64,000 nucleotides of DNA from Hyaloscypha bicolor E (taxonomy: Eukaryota; Ascomycota; Leotiomycetes; Helotiales; Hyaloscyphaceae). The notes beneath the pieces were generated by a model. That model had not been told where the DNA came from. It ran no database searches and worked only from the letters and a program-made list of their open reading frames with translations. The position numbers and the translations under genes are program-made. The DNA lies in contig NW_020194627.1 of assembly GCF_002865645.1 (NCBI RefSeq), positions 434,001 through 498,000 on the forward strand, written 5' to 3'. Below are positions 12,740 to 23,390 of this stretch, piece after piece. Each line of letters starts with the position of its first letter. Position 1 is the first letter of the stretch.

Positions 12740-14414
12740 TTTGTATTGGGCCCATATAGTAAGGTAAGTATCTCACTCTTATTACTAGTCTTAATTTCGT
12801 CCACAGTCTGCTTTGGCTATTGCCTTACTAGTAGTGGAAAAGGCTTTGCTCTACTAATACCCAAGTCTCTGCCTGTCTAGCTATGGTTCCAGAATATAAT
12901 ACCTGCCCATAGCTTGAGGATTGAATAGTAGTAAGCAAAAAGAAGATAGGCCGGGATTAGAAAGAAGAACAGGAAGAAATCCGTAGGGTAACGCCAAAAA
13001 TACGGTATTAGTTTGACTAGCTTAGTGAGATAGATCCAACCTCTAAAGCATAATAGAAGCAGTATCCGGTTTCTTGATTCCGAATAGAAGTTGGTCTTGG
13101 TAAGAGTATAGAGTATCCCTCTATCCCAGAAAAGTGCTAAGTTAAACAAGCTTGGGATATAGGTTATCCATATGGTCCACGGAGTGCGCCGCTATACCGT
13201 ATAATCAGTAAACAGAGAGCAGAAGTTCGACCGGAAAGTTGTACGTAACTAATGAAAAAGCTGTACTAGGAACTTTGGATACTGGCCGAGTATCGTCTCT
13301 ACCGTGGCACTATTAGTATATTGGATCTTTATCTCATAGTTCTGTGGATGGCGTAAAACTTATCGTGTAATAAAGTTATCGTCGTCGGGGTTAAGTGGAC
13401 CGAATAAGCCAAAGAAGAAATGTTCGTTAGTAAATGCTTTATGGAAGTTATTATCTTGGATAATCTCAGATAGAATAACCATTACTTGTCCTGAGATAAT
13501 AAAGACTCCTCTATCTCTGGCATTAGTGGCTCGGATCTCGAAGTTATGTCGTTCCAGATAGAGTACTCCCATAATATTCTAGAATAACTCCTAATATCTT
13601 CCCCAGAGCGAGTAAGCCTTGGGGTTCTTATGACGAATAGCCTTCTTTGTCCCGTATAAGCTAACGCATGGATTTTCGAAAACAGGTATGATAGAGTCTA
13701 AGAATAAACGTGGCAGAAACATATAATTATTAAGGAACATGACTAGGCGAGTCTGGATATGTTAGATAGCATATGTTATTTGGCGGCGTTTATTAGCGAT
13801 ACTAACGTATATGACTCGAATATCGACTCCGGAAATGTTAGTTAGACCAAGTTCACTTAAAAAGCTAGACGAGCCTCTTTGGATCTTGTTACGGATACTA
13901 AATAACTGTTTATTGACTTCTGTAGCTTTGAAATCCGTATTAGTAATAATAATAAGCCTCGCGAGTTTATTAACTAGACAGGTCGTAAGACATTCTTTAA
14001 AGTCAGGATTATCTGACTCTGAGACTGAGATAGTAGGTAGAATTATTATTACATCTTTCGGGCCTATAGTTCTAATCGTAGGAAGACTTGCTGGTTTGTA
14101 TCGCCAGAAGGAGTAGAGGTTAACGAAGAGTCGAAAGTAGCGCCATGTAGCCAGTGTAATGAACCAGATCAGAGCGGGGTCGTTAATACTCTTAGAGAGC
14201 TTGCTGATCCCAAATGAAAGTAAAAATGGAATAGCATGCGGTATGGGACTGTAATAATATTAGTACTGTTCAAACAAGAATGGGTTGGCACTTATAACTA
14301 GATGATGGCGATAATAGTGATAGTATACCAAAATAGTTCCCATATAAGACGAAAAGCATAGCTCGTTATCCAGAAGAAGACGACTAGGGCTATGACGGGT
14401 AACAGGACTCTCAT
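12740..14414 (-). pseudogene. RIP-broken family 2 glycosyltransferase (Cps1/hyaluronan-synthase-like)
   Basis: Minus-strand remnant of a membrane GT2 polysaccharide synthase. From the start near 14,414 it reads a membrane segment (LLPVIALVVFFWITSYAF), then WRYFRLFVNLYSFWRYKPA, the catalytic entry GPKDVIIILPTISVSES, ANKRRQITYAI, SLYGTKKAIRHKNPKAYSLW, LERHNFEIRATNARDRGVF, and FGPLNPDDDNFITR. The C-terminal membrane part follows (TVWRRTPWTIW, LIPYFWRYPTDFF, SILKLWAGIIFWN). Damage is specific. The family's Asp-Asp motif before the FLPR segment reads LNNYMFLPR (Asp to Asn). The processive Q-x-x-R-W motif reads QLFH followed by a stop (Arg to His, Trp to TAG, near 13,249). Two further Trp-type stops lie at about 13,575-13,590. 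Homologues such as the fungal GT2 needed for hyphal growth in Zymoseptoria are known; this copy must be inactive. Confidence 0.88.
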
Positions 14415-14820
14415 TTGAAGGATTCTCCTTTGAAGGGTCCTCAATATCTTGCCAAGTACTCAGGATGTTTTTGGACTAGAAATGAAAAGTATGCGAATAG
14501 TTGGATCTATAATTAAACTGTTGGGATTAATGACGCGCGCAGCGAACCTCCCCTTCCGACTCTGAATATCAATTCTCCATTGTTACGTACCATCTCACCC
14601 CCTATTGTATGCATGATGATTGGAAAAGCCATCATAACCATAAGCCAATAGGTAATTTTTTTACCTAAGCTCATCCCCGCAGATGACGAGTGCACAATGA
14701 TACGAAGATTGGTGATGCACAATTGTGCGCATTGCATTGAGACAATGAGATAGCTCACTGGTAGCTGACCTATTTTGGACGCCTCAACTCATTGCCAATG
14801 GATAGCTGGGGATCAGGCTA

Positions 14821-14995
14821 GGAGCAACCCCAGGAGCAAACCCCGGGGCAATCCCCAAGTGGCTCAGGAGGAAACCCCAGGAGCAACCCCAGGAGCAAAC
14901 CCCGGGGCAATCCCCAATTGTCTCAGGAGGAAACCCCAGGAGCAACCCCAGGAGCTAACCCCGGGGCAATCCCCAAGTGGCTCAGGAGGAATACC
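14821..14995. repeat. 59-bp minisatellite, three copies
   Basis: Units begin at 14,822, 14,881 and 14,940, each opening gagcaaccccaggagcwaac and ending in a Gly-type ggctcaggaggaa block. The period of 59 bp is not a multiple of three, so the ORF that crosses it (14,775-15,125) is not a repeat protein. Copies differ by a few substitutions. Confidence 0.9.
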
Positions 14996-15052
14996 CAGTT
15001 TCGCGGAAAGCTTGTCTTGGACTCAGCTCTGCTGGGGAAAACACTGTGGAAT

Positions 15053-15081
15053 AGCCAATTGGACTTGGAGCCACCGGCCAT
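15053..15081. repeat. Dispersed repeat copy A
   Basis: The words caattggacttgg and ccaccggccatt recur at 27,694-27,726 as caattggacttggg and ccaccagccatt in the same order. The shared core is about 30 bp, with weaker similarity to the left (ggaaaac). This is likely part of a short dispersed element present elsewhere in the genome. Confidence 0.5.
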
Positions 15082-15317
15082 TCGACTCTCGCCTGTGCTC
15101 CTCTGAGGGGTGTGCTCAGTTTTAATATGTGCATGCGAGAGGCACTTGTCAGAGAACACGCTGACTGAGCAGAGAATGCAGCTACAGGCAAATCTCTTTT
15201 CTACATTGTTAAACGGTACCTGTACCGTTTTGTTGCATCCATCCCCTAGTCTCTTGGATTTCTTGGCTTTTGAAAATGAATTGCAACGGATGCTCTCCCA
15301 ACGTGGTCATTCGACAT

Positions 15318-15890
15318 TCATTTGAAGCAAATAGTGAAACTTGAACTCTTCGAGGCTGTAGAGTTAGAAGCCTTAAATAAAATCACTTGATTGTTGTCGC
15401 GCAACATGCTCAAAATGACTCTTTGACCTGTGGAAAGCTGGTACAAACATTGGCTTGGGAAGGCCATAGTTCGCGCAAGGGCCTCGAGACGGAAGGCACT
15501 GTCGGAAGATCTGCCATTGGGGCAGAGAAACTGCAAACGGCGCCATGGGTCCCTGGTATCAGGGTAGAAAGGGAAGGACAGTAAGAGGAAACTCGCCGGT
15601 GGGGACGAAATGAAAAGCTATGTCACGGCCCTGGTCGGCGACTTGGAAAGCAAGATGCCCGTGATACTCTACTCAGATTGACTTTGGATACTTTCGTTGC
15701 TAAAGGGAGCTTGGGTGGTTGTCATTGTAAATTTGTAGGAAGCTTCGTGATTCAAAGGAGGATTCGTAACCTGAAAGCGCCGTGTCGCTCCTTGTGCTCC
15801 TTGTACGGGCCATTCCCATTCATACTGCAAGTTCTCCTTCATTGTGCTCGTCACCTTCTCAACCTCTTTGTCCGTGAAATCGTCCTCCAC
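15318..15890 (-). CDS. Hypothetical protein, two exons (start uncertain)
   Basis: Two minus-strand frames join in phase if an intron is removed at 15,672-15,553. The donor is GTAGAG, a branch-like ctgat lies near the 3' end, and the acceptor is CCAG; the 120-nt length is normal for these fungi. Exon 1 reads DDFTDKEVEKVTSTMKENLQ and ends QSE; exon 2 continues DPWRRLQFLCPNGRSSDSAF and ends SSSFTICFK before a stop. No ATG precedes the first residues in frame, so either the Met inside VTSTMKEN is the start or an upstream exon is missing. No domain is recognised. The codon pattern and clean splice join are the only support. Confidence 0.4.
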
Positions 15891-16385
15891 CCTACCCCCA
15901 TCCCATCGCTTGCGTGTCCTTCATGATTGGTATGTATCGCGTTGTTTGAGGCAGGAGTCTTGCAGAAGCAATTTATGATTGCTCGGCGAAGATGAAGCTG
16001 AAGGAAAGCTCTGCGAAGGTTTTGCGCATCGGTATCGAAAGAGAGTACTGTAGGATCGCGAGGTTAGCTTTCTGTCAATCCTGCTCCTATTTTGCCTTCA
16101 GATCGCTCACCGCCTCGTCCCGAATTTTCCATCGCAGTTCGCCTTTGCCAGTTCTACGCCTTTGTCCAGCAAGACTTGTTCGGCCTGCTAAAACCTTTCT
16201 CTGGTGTATTGAGGTATGGGTTCGCACAACCTGGTGACTCGGCGGTGAAAAATTGTCGGCTATGAACGGCATCGATGCCACGATAAGAACTTTAGCCTCA
16301 TCGCCGCAAGGCCATGACGTGGGGCCTCTGCGCTCCAGAACAACATCATCGAAGTCGATCGCATTTAACTACCGCGAAGGGTTAG

Positions 16386-16828
16386 ACCAGGGAACATCGA
16401 AGACGGTATCGTTCCCACAAGCTATCACGGCGGCGTCAACCGGAGGGTGCTGAGAGATGATTGATCTGTCTCAATTCGCAGATAATAAGGAGGGGGTTCA
16501 AACTGAGGTGGAAAGAAGAGTACAATGAATATGTGCAATATATGAACATAGCTAATCTCCTTTCTAGCTTGGCAGAACTGTGACAATCGGTCCTGAACAG
16601 TCCGGGGATGGTTTTGCAAAGGATGCAAAGACCTATGGAGAGTCATTCTCCGCAGTCATACTCAGGAGCCACGGTAGCGGCAAGGGAAGCGTGCGGGTCA
16701 CTGGAGGAGGCCTCGAGGTAGACGGTGCCACCGTAGGACCTGGCTCTGCTGGCCCCTTCCTGGTTGAAGTTGCATCCGGTCAGAATTGCTCAGTGGCAGG
16801 TTATTATACAATCCAGCTTGTACAATAA
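16386..16828 (+). CDS. Hypothetical protein, 3' exons only
   Basis: The last exon (16,568-16,828) encodes 86 residues rich in Gly, Ser and Val (LGRTVTIGPEQSGDGFAKD ... SVAGYYTIQLVQ) and follows a good acceptor (gctaat branch, tttctag). The preceding exon can be read from about 16,386 to 16,446 (PGNIEDGIVPTSYHGGVNRR) and joins in phase across a 121-nt intron (16,447-16,567). Upstream exons are not resolved. The composition would suit a small secreted or beta-rich protein, but no signal peptide is visible because the start is unknown. Confidence 0.35.
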
Positions 16829-17042
16829 GTGGAATCAAATTCGCAGAAAAGAGAGCAATTCCCCAGCCATTTCCGGAGAGACCTGAATCAACGGAGGTAA
16901 TTTCCACGCAACTGGAAATAATATATAGAAAACAGCGTCTCCTTTAGAATCAAGAAAGGTAGAGAGCCTTTCTTTTGTCATAGGTACATAGTTGGCGTCT
17001 AGAATCTTGAGGATATCACCGGGTGGTGGTTTGTGCAGTAAT

Positions 17043-17852
17043 TCAATCGGTGGTAGTGGATGTGGTGAAGGTTGATTTGGTGGATGTAGTGATGGTGCGT
17101 CGGTTGATGTCGGCTTTTCGAGAGACTGCCCCTCTCCTGCTCTTCTCGTCAGCGACTACTTGAGTATTTCCATTACATGGTTTGTCCTTACTGTATAACA
17201 GATCTCCACTGACGGACGGTATCATAGAAACATCATTCAGAACGGTCGATGGTTGTGCACCATCTTGAGTTGACTGGTTGTTCAATGGCGTCTTTGTTCG
17301 TCTACGCTTTCGCGATGCTGAATGCTTGGGAACGGCAGCTGTCGTAGTGTTAGTAAATATACTAAACAGCATGTGTAGGGGTGGGTCACCTTGACAACGA
17401 CGAACTTCACGTTCAAATTCGAGGTGACGGTCCTCAGAGCCTCTCTGAAGTTCACGACGCGCACGATTAACAAGTGACTCGCTGAGCTTCGAGCGCTTGT
17501 TGGCGTAAATGGCAAAGTCGGTGAGGTATTTCTCCCCCGCTTCCAAGTGTTTCTTGGTTAGGGAATAGATGACCTCCAAAAAGGCTGGAAGAGAGAGGCT
17601 CGAGAGGAACACTTGAGATGATTCTGCATCTTCTCCATATCGGGTTAAAAGAAGGCTGTTGAAATCCTGGGAGCAAGCTTTTGGTGGATTATCAAATTTG
17701 TGGTACAGGATAGCCCGGTGTTTGGCTTGTATGGCTGCGGTGTGGGCTGTCTTCAACTGGACGACAAGCTTGTCTAATGCAGAATATGAGAGGTAGAGGA
17801 AGTCTGCTGTAGTGATGTCAATTCCACCAGCAGTAATGAGCTGAGGATCCAT
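17043..17852 (-). CDS. Hypothetical protein, 269 aa
   Basis: A single uninterrupted minus-strand frame from ATG at 17,852. The N-terminal half is amphipathic and probably helical (LYLSYSALDKLVVQLKTAHT, then a segment with LEVIYSLTKKHLEAGEKYL). A basic cluster SRKRRRTKTP near residue 181 could act as a nuclear localisation signal. The last 20 residues are Thr/Ser-rich (TTSTKSTFTTSTTTD). No in-frame stops of the RIP type occur, unlike many neighbours. I do not recognise a family. A 27-bp minisatellite lies directly upstream, in what would be its promoter. Confidence 0.6.
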   Translation of the reverse strand: MDPQLITAGGIDITTADFLYLSYSALDKLVVQLKTAHTAAIQAKHRAILYHKFDNPPKACSQDFNSLLLTRYGEDAESSQVFLSSLSLPAFLEVIYSLTKKHLEAGEKYLTDFAIYANKRSKLSESLVNRARRELQRGSEDRHLEFEREVRRCQGDPPLHMLFSIFTNTTTAAVPKHSASRKRRRTKTPLNNQSTQDGAQPSTVLNDVSMIPSVSGDLLYSKDKPCNGNTQVVADEKSRRGAVSRKADINRRTITTSTKSTFTTSTTTD

Positions 17853-17893
17853 TGACAGGCTCGAGTTTGACCACCTCAGGAAGGCGTTCCCTG

Positions 17894-18001
17894 GCGTCCC
17901 TTGGGATGAGTTCAGAGGGGCGTCCCTTGGGGATGGTTTCGAGGGGGCGCCCTTTGGGATGGTTTCGAGGGCGCGTCCCTTGGGATGGTTTCGAGGGGGC
18001 G
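17894..18001. repeat. About 27-bp minisatellite, four copies
   Basis: Four degenerate units with consensus cgtcccttgggatggtttcg followed by a G run, starting near 17,894, 17,920, 17,948 and 17,974. It sits about 40 bp upstream of the start of the 269-aa minus-strand gene. Confidence 0.85.
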
Positions 18002-18771
18002 CTAGTTCTCCTTCCCCGATTGGTCTAACAATTAATGAGAGTCCGGTGACTTTGGCCCTGCTAAAATCACACCGTAGCTTCGGCTAGTCGCCTTACGGCT
18101 CACGGAAAGGAATTTTGGTAGTTAAGACACTTCATTCAGCCCCTTTTGTGCAGGCTGGCTGCTTGTTTTGTTATCCCCAGAAAGTTGCTGAAAACATCGC
18201 GATACCGCGGCCTTGCGTTCAACCAGTTGACCCTTGCCGATCATCCCTTCGCTCCGCTCTCGTGATTCGACGATAGCCTTTCCGAGATACTAATGATTCA
18301 AGCATAAAAGGACGCGTCCGCAGAGGAGAGCCGCAGCTACCGGCTCACCTCTCAGCTGGTCCTGGGTTCGCCTTGCTTCTTTGCGGTTTCCTTTTCTAGC
18401 GAGACATCTAAGGCTCTGGGGTTGGAATTGCGATATTCAACAAAACATTTTGCACACCAAAGGATTGGATGCGTGGCTGCTCTGTACATGTCGTCATACA
18501 GACAGACAATTTTGGGCAAGGTGCGAAGCCTGGACAAAACATGATTGTACGAGTGACAGCAATGTCTGCTGTAACGCCCGCGGAGAATATACAAAGTTGA
18601 ATCTAGCCGCCTAACCATACAATAAACATCTCTTCTCCAGTTCTGCTTGCCACTTTGACCATATTCTTATATACCATGTAACCTGCCCCTACCTATTCTT
18701 GGAAGGGCTTCTGTCCATGTACAAAATAGCTATGATGTGTGAGCATAATTTGACAAATCGGGATGACTGGC
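18002..18771. other. Intergenic, no gene seen
   Basis: Balanced composition, GC-rich around 18,240-18,370. The two overlapping short frames at 18,352-18,618 on opposite strands have no recognisable content. I see no RNA gene or repeat here. Confidence 0.5.
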
Positions 18772-20224
18772 CTACAAATCTTGAGAGATAGATGACTTGG
18801 GATTCATGATTTCAGCTTGTATGCTCGCAACGAGCACCTCGATTTCTTCGGATATCCACTGTAATGCGTTAATACTGGGAAATTATTGCGTACACCAAGA
18901 GGAACATACGTCCAATACCTTTGCAAGACGTCGTGCAGAGAAATCGAAAACTCCCGCATGCAATCTCTTTTAATTGAATATGCCAAGTTTAGTCTTACCG
19001 CTAACTGGGATGGTTTCTATTCTCTGTTTCACACCAACAAAGCCGGCCTTCTTTAACCATCCCTTAAGCCTCGAGCTTATATTAAAACTCATGCCACTTT
19101 TGTCGCCAGTATTAATAAACGTTTTTATCCACTGGGGATAAGGATGATTTTGTTGCAGGGTATTAATCGGTTTTAGATGAATACTTGGTTCGACAAGATT
19201 CAAGTATTCACCTGGCTGGAGCGCCCTAGTGAAGAGTCAGTATGAATGGATTGAGTAAGATAAATTGTTACCTGTAGTATTTTTCAATTAATCGAGGCCA
19301 GTCTTTGACACTACCGAGAAGTTCACGCGCATGAATTAGATCGTACTATTAGTATTCTTCGTAACTCCGCGCATTGAAGTCATTAATTAGAAATTTCATA
19401 TTCGGAGGCACAGAAATTGGTTGCATCTTGGAGATATCAATTCCTGTAACATGCGATAATAGATATTTATCGGCAATATCTCTGAGATGGAACAGTTCAG
19501 TATTACGGGATGATATAGGGAAGAGAAGTTGAAACATACATGGCCCAAATCCCCGTACCAGTACCCAGATCGAGGATGCGCTATATTTTGTGTAAGTGCT
19601 CTAATGTTCTCTATTTGTAAAGCGACTTACTTGGGGATTCAAGACAGGGGCAGTAAGTAATTCGCCGTCGAGTGCCAGTATCCAAACGTGATGGCTATTA
19701 TATTGCTATTAAAGATAGATTTAATCTGAGGTAGGAATAACAAACCTCAGATCCTGTTAATCCTGAGCATATTCATCGCAGGGGCCCCAGTATTTAGTAC
19801 AGCCTACAAACATCAGCTTAATTGAAAAGAGCTAAAGAGATAAAATACCGTAAGTATGGTATGTTCTACTATTTTCTTCGCAAATGAGATCTTCTGGCTT
19901 AATGGTTCCAGTTTCGCTGGCATCGCTGCCGCACGTGGAATCGCCTTCGTCACTACTGTCTTCTTCACTCCATGGTTCGTAGCCGCTGTCTGCTGCGTCA
20001 CTGTCGTAGCTGTGGTTTGAGCCCTGCTGGATAGGTGGGAAAACCACTGCAAGATAGGAGTTTTCGGAAGCAGCCACTCTGTCGCCTGTAGAATTGGTAA
20101 CTACTATCTCCTCCACGACCATCATCCGGATTTCACCATCGTTGGCATTCACATCGAATGCACCCAGGGACGTGATTGTCGTGGTGGAGCACGAAATCTC
20201 GTCGGGAAAGCCGTCAGATACCAT
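18772..20224 (-). pseudogene. LaeA/UMTA-type SAM methyltransferase with four nonsense codons
   Basis: Seven minus-strand exons can be joined in phase: 20,224-19,849, 19,803-19,746, 19,694-19,631, 19,580-19,540, 19,481-19,272, 19,225-18,910 and 18,858-18,772. All introns are 45-58 nt with GT-AG ends. The spliced frame shows RTYHTYG, SHHVWILALDGE, the SAM-binding motif RILDLGTGTGIWA, DIADKYLLSHVTGIDIS, PPNMKFLINDF, YDLIHARELLGSVKDWPRLI, ALQPGEYLNLVEPSI, MSFNISSRLKGWLKKAGFVG and KVLDWISEEIEV. This is the usual order of the family. Before the domain there is an acidic Ser/Asp-rich N-terminus. Stops at 19,757-19,759 (TAA), 19,346-19,351 (TAATAG) and 18,970-18,972 (TAA) all fit Gln-to-stop C-to-T changes. 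Members regulate or tailor secondary metabolism; this copy is probably dead. Confidence 0.88.
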
Positions 20225-21384
20225 CGTCTCGATGGGATGGAAGGTAATTCCAGACAGTCATCCAAGAAGCGATGTGAGTGTTCGATACCTCAAGGTAGGT
20301 AGCTGGGAGTATGCACCAAGGAAGTTATGGCTGCGGCAGCAAGGGGAATGTTGGCGGGTCACTACCCGCGATACCCCGTCAAGGTAGAAGCCGCACAGAC
20401 TCAAAAACGGCGATCAGGACGTGAGCGTCTCCACCCCATCGTGCTTTTTGATGTCGAGGCGCTGACGAGCCATCAGCTCCCCCAATCCGAGGAGGGCTCC
20501 AGCACAGGATCAATTAAAGGCTAGGTTAGGACATGCAGCGATACGACCCAGAAAACAGGGGCTCCCAATATTCGACCATCGATGTGGCGTGCGTATTTGG
20601 ATCTGGTTGCCTCGCTCCAGGAAAGCTGAGAATTGCTAGGCATTGTTTCCTTCAAACAGACGGCAGCGTAAGCACAGCCGAGGATATCACCTACCATGAA
20701 AACGGCCTAGTCGGCGTGCTGCATGGTAGACGGGACCCTTGTAGCTAAAAGTAGCAAAGAAATGGCGGGATATATGGGAAACGGGTGGTGAATGGGTGGT
20801 GAATATGGCGTGAAAAATGTATGGGAACGCAGCCAAATCATCGGCAAAGGGTGGTGGAAGGGTGGTGAAAGTATTCGGGTCCGTGCGGGGGCATCGAATT
20901 GGCAGGGCCGATCTTCCTCAAAGAACGCCCCAAAACCCGCGGAGTGGTTCGCATGGAATTAGCGAGCGTGGGGTTTGAGACAATCAGCGATGCAGCCAAT
21001 AACTCAATTCCCAATAGTCCGGTGCCGTGTGGAATGACAGCGACGCATGCATTCCCCTTGTCAAGGAAGCGGAACGTTCCCCGGAAGACACCAGCTGGGG
21101 GTCCAAAGCTATTCGATTAAGAAGTCTCCACTCGCCTCCCTAGTGGGGAGCGTAACCCGATTCGGGGTTTTCAGCCAGGTAATGAAAACGTGAACGAGTA
21201 GCGTTCAGGAGCTTAGCCAGCTCACGCTCTCCGGTGGATGCTATCCTTTAATAGTAAGCTCAAAACTTTTTACGAATGAATTGAAGTTGAATCATGGCCG
21301 GAAGGTTTGTCCCAGTCATTGTTATATTCTTCCGAGCCAGAGCTTCAAAATTCCATCTCCGTGGCATCCCAACCTTTAAAGAAA
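20225..21384. other. Intergenic, no convincing gene
   Basis: Several frames of 60-100 codons overlap on the plus strand, but none has recognisable content, splice structure or a clear start. The stretch separates the broken methyltransferase from the Zn2Cys6 gene, which run in opposite directions, so it should contain both promoters. See also the short direct repeats at 20,780-20,872. Confidence 0.45.
20780..20872. repeat. Short GGGTGGTGAA-type direct repeats
   Basis: The decamer gggtggtgaa or a one-base variant occurs four times: two adjacent copies near 20,784-20,804 and two more near 20,848-20,870. On the minus strand this is a TTCACCACCC word. The stretch lies about 500 bp upstream of the Zn2Cys6 gene. 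A regulatory role is possible but unproven. Confidence 0.5.
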
Positions 21385-23222
21385 ATGGCCAGTGTCAACT
21401 CCAGTCTGGGACAACAACTGGTGTCACGGCAGGTGAAATCAAGAGTTCGATCTGGCTGTGTAACGTGTAAGTCTCATTATTAACTCTCGGGATGCATGAC
21501 CAGAACTAACCACCTATCTAGGCAAGTGCGTCTTCGAAGGGCTAGCTCTCCTCTTGCCCTTTCTTATTGACAATTTGTCGCAGGATTCGACACGTAAAAT
21601 GCGATGAGAAGAAGCCTATTTGCGGTTCGAGCTCCTTGATTCTTGTCCCCTCATTTCAACACGCCAGTACCCTCCCTCAAGGCACCCCGAGCTGATTATC
21701 CAACCTTGCAGATAGGTGTGCGAATACCGGCTATGAGTGTAATGGATACTGCTATAACGCTTTGGCACGGAGACCTCCATCAAATCCTTTTTCGACTCGT
21801 AGCACCGACGAGAACTCACGAGTCGCCATACCAAGAGTCAGCTCCACTCCCTGCCAACTCATTGTTCAACCATCCGCAGGCCCTAAACTCAAGAACACGA
21901 TTGAGCATCAATACTTTACGGTCTTCCGAGAGAGCATAGCTGATCAGCTTTCGGGATACTACGACACTGCTATCTGGAACTGCGTTGTGCTCCAGGCTTG
22001 CCACGACGAATCATGGGCCAGGAACTTAGTTGTTGCTATCGGAGCTCTCTACAAATCTCTTGGAAGGGAGGAGAGTGTGAGAGAAAGAAAACGCCACTAC
22101 CTCTTCGCTCTGCAAACATATGGGGAAGCCTTAGTGCAATTAAAAGACTACACCAGAGAATGTAAATCAGACTCTGATCTTCGATGCGCCTTGATATCAT
22201 CACTTCTTACTACGTGTTTCGAGACTTACATCGGCAACAAAGACAACGCAATCACGCAAGCCAAAGTTGGCATAGACATTCTACTCGAATGGACAGCAAA
22301 ACAACAGAAAGAACCAGCAGACGACATGCCGGATGAGTGGTCCAACATAAGACGTGTTGCGACTCAGTTTTACATCCATAACGACCTCTTGGACGTCTTC
22401 CAACGCCTAGATTACCAACTCCTTCTCGTCAGAGGCCTTCAACCTGGGCGAAAATCCCCAGGAGCATTCCCCAGCATCGACCGCCCCTTTATATCTCTCG
22501 ATGAAGCCTGCACATTCTGGGATCTGGTTATGCGGCGGATCTTGTTCTTTCACTCCGTCAAAGACGTCAGAGAACAACACTCTCTGCAAGGATACGACAA
22601 AGACAACGCCCAAGCCGAGGAATGCAACTTCAAGAATGCGATACAGCAGTTCTTCCGCTCATTCACGCCTATTTTCGAAAGCTCTAGACGAAGGCCGGGA
22701 ACGAAGGAATACTTCCTGTCCAATCTCGTCATGATCAGATCCCTAGCTTGCCGCTTCGCAGTCTTGCGATTTCCATCATACAGTGAGCTATACAGCGATT
22801 ATTTCTTGCGAGACTATAAGCTGCTTATTAGGCTAGCGCGCGAGCTAATCGATGATTCAAAAATGACCCAAAGGGAGGCGATTTGCAATTTCGACATAAC
22901 TCTTGGTATTTCTATCTTCAGCCTCTTGCACCTTTGTAGAGTGTCCGCAGTACGCAAGGAAGCCCTTGACTTGTTACGCCAATACCCGCAGAGAGAAGGA
23001 TGGTTCGATGCACTGGTATCTGCGAAGATCTCGACGTGGCTGATGAACGAGGAAGAAGGGGGGACAGTCCATGGGCACATACCTGACACTGCCAGATTGA
23101 GACTCATCAAGCATGAGCTTGGACCGCACAAACGAACAGCTAAGCTTCATTGCTCACGATTCGTACGGAAAGATGGAAACGCGACAAGGGAATTACTCCC
23201 TCCTATTACGATAAACCTCTGA
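21385..23222 (+). CDS. Zn2Cys6 (binuclear cluster) transcription factor, 545 aa
   Basis: Exons 21,385-21,466, 21,522-21,525, 21,584-21,624 and 21,712-23,222 sum to 1,638 nt, exactly 546 codons. The spliced N-terminus carries GCVTCKIRHVKCDEKKPIC and then DRCANTGYECNGY, giving C-x2-C-x6-C-x6-C-x2-C-x6-C, the Zn2Cys6 DNA-binding cluster, about 28 residues after the start. A basic linker (LARRPPS) follows. The long C-terminal exon fits the fungal-specific transcription factor domain of the DUF3468/Fungal_trans_2 type (HQYFTVFRESIADQLSGYYD; SLLTTCFETYIGNKDNA; VGIDILLEW). Introns 1 and 3 have good donors and acceptors. Exon 2 would be only four bases; the alternative is one 113-nt intron (21,471-21,583), which encodes the same protein. 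No RIP-type stops are present. Target genes are unknown. Confidence 0.92.
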
Positions 23223-23390
23223 TTCGAGAGGGCGGGTAACACAGAACGCGCGAAGGAGGATCGTTTGGGGCTATTATAGTAGAATGCAGTCATTTCAACC
23301 CGAAAAGTACTTGCTCTATATGCAACTGCCTTCAATATTCATAAACCATCACACCAAATAACACCAAACCCCAGAAGCAAATCATAGTCC

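Noticed and set aside
14775..15125. 116-codon ORF crossing the 59-bp minisatellite, with an Asn/Pro/Gly repeat peptide
   Set aside because: The period is not a multiple of three, so each unit shifts the frame. The peptide repeats are by chance of open sequence and no coding signal lies around them.
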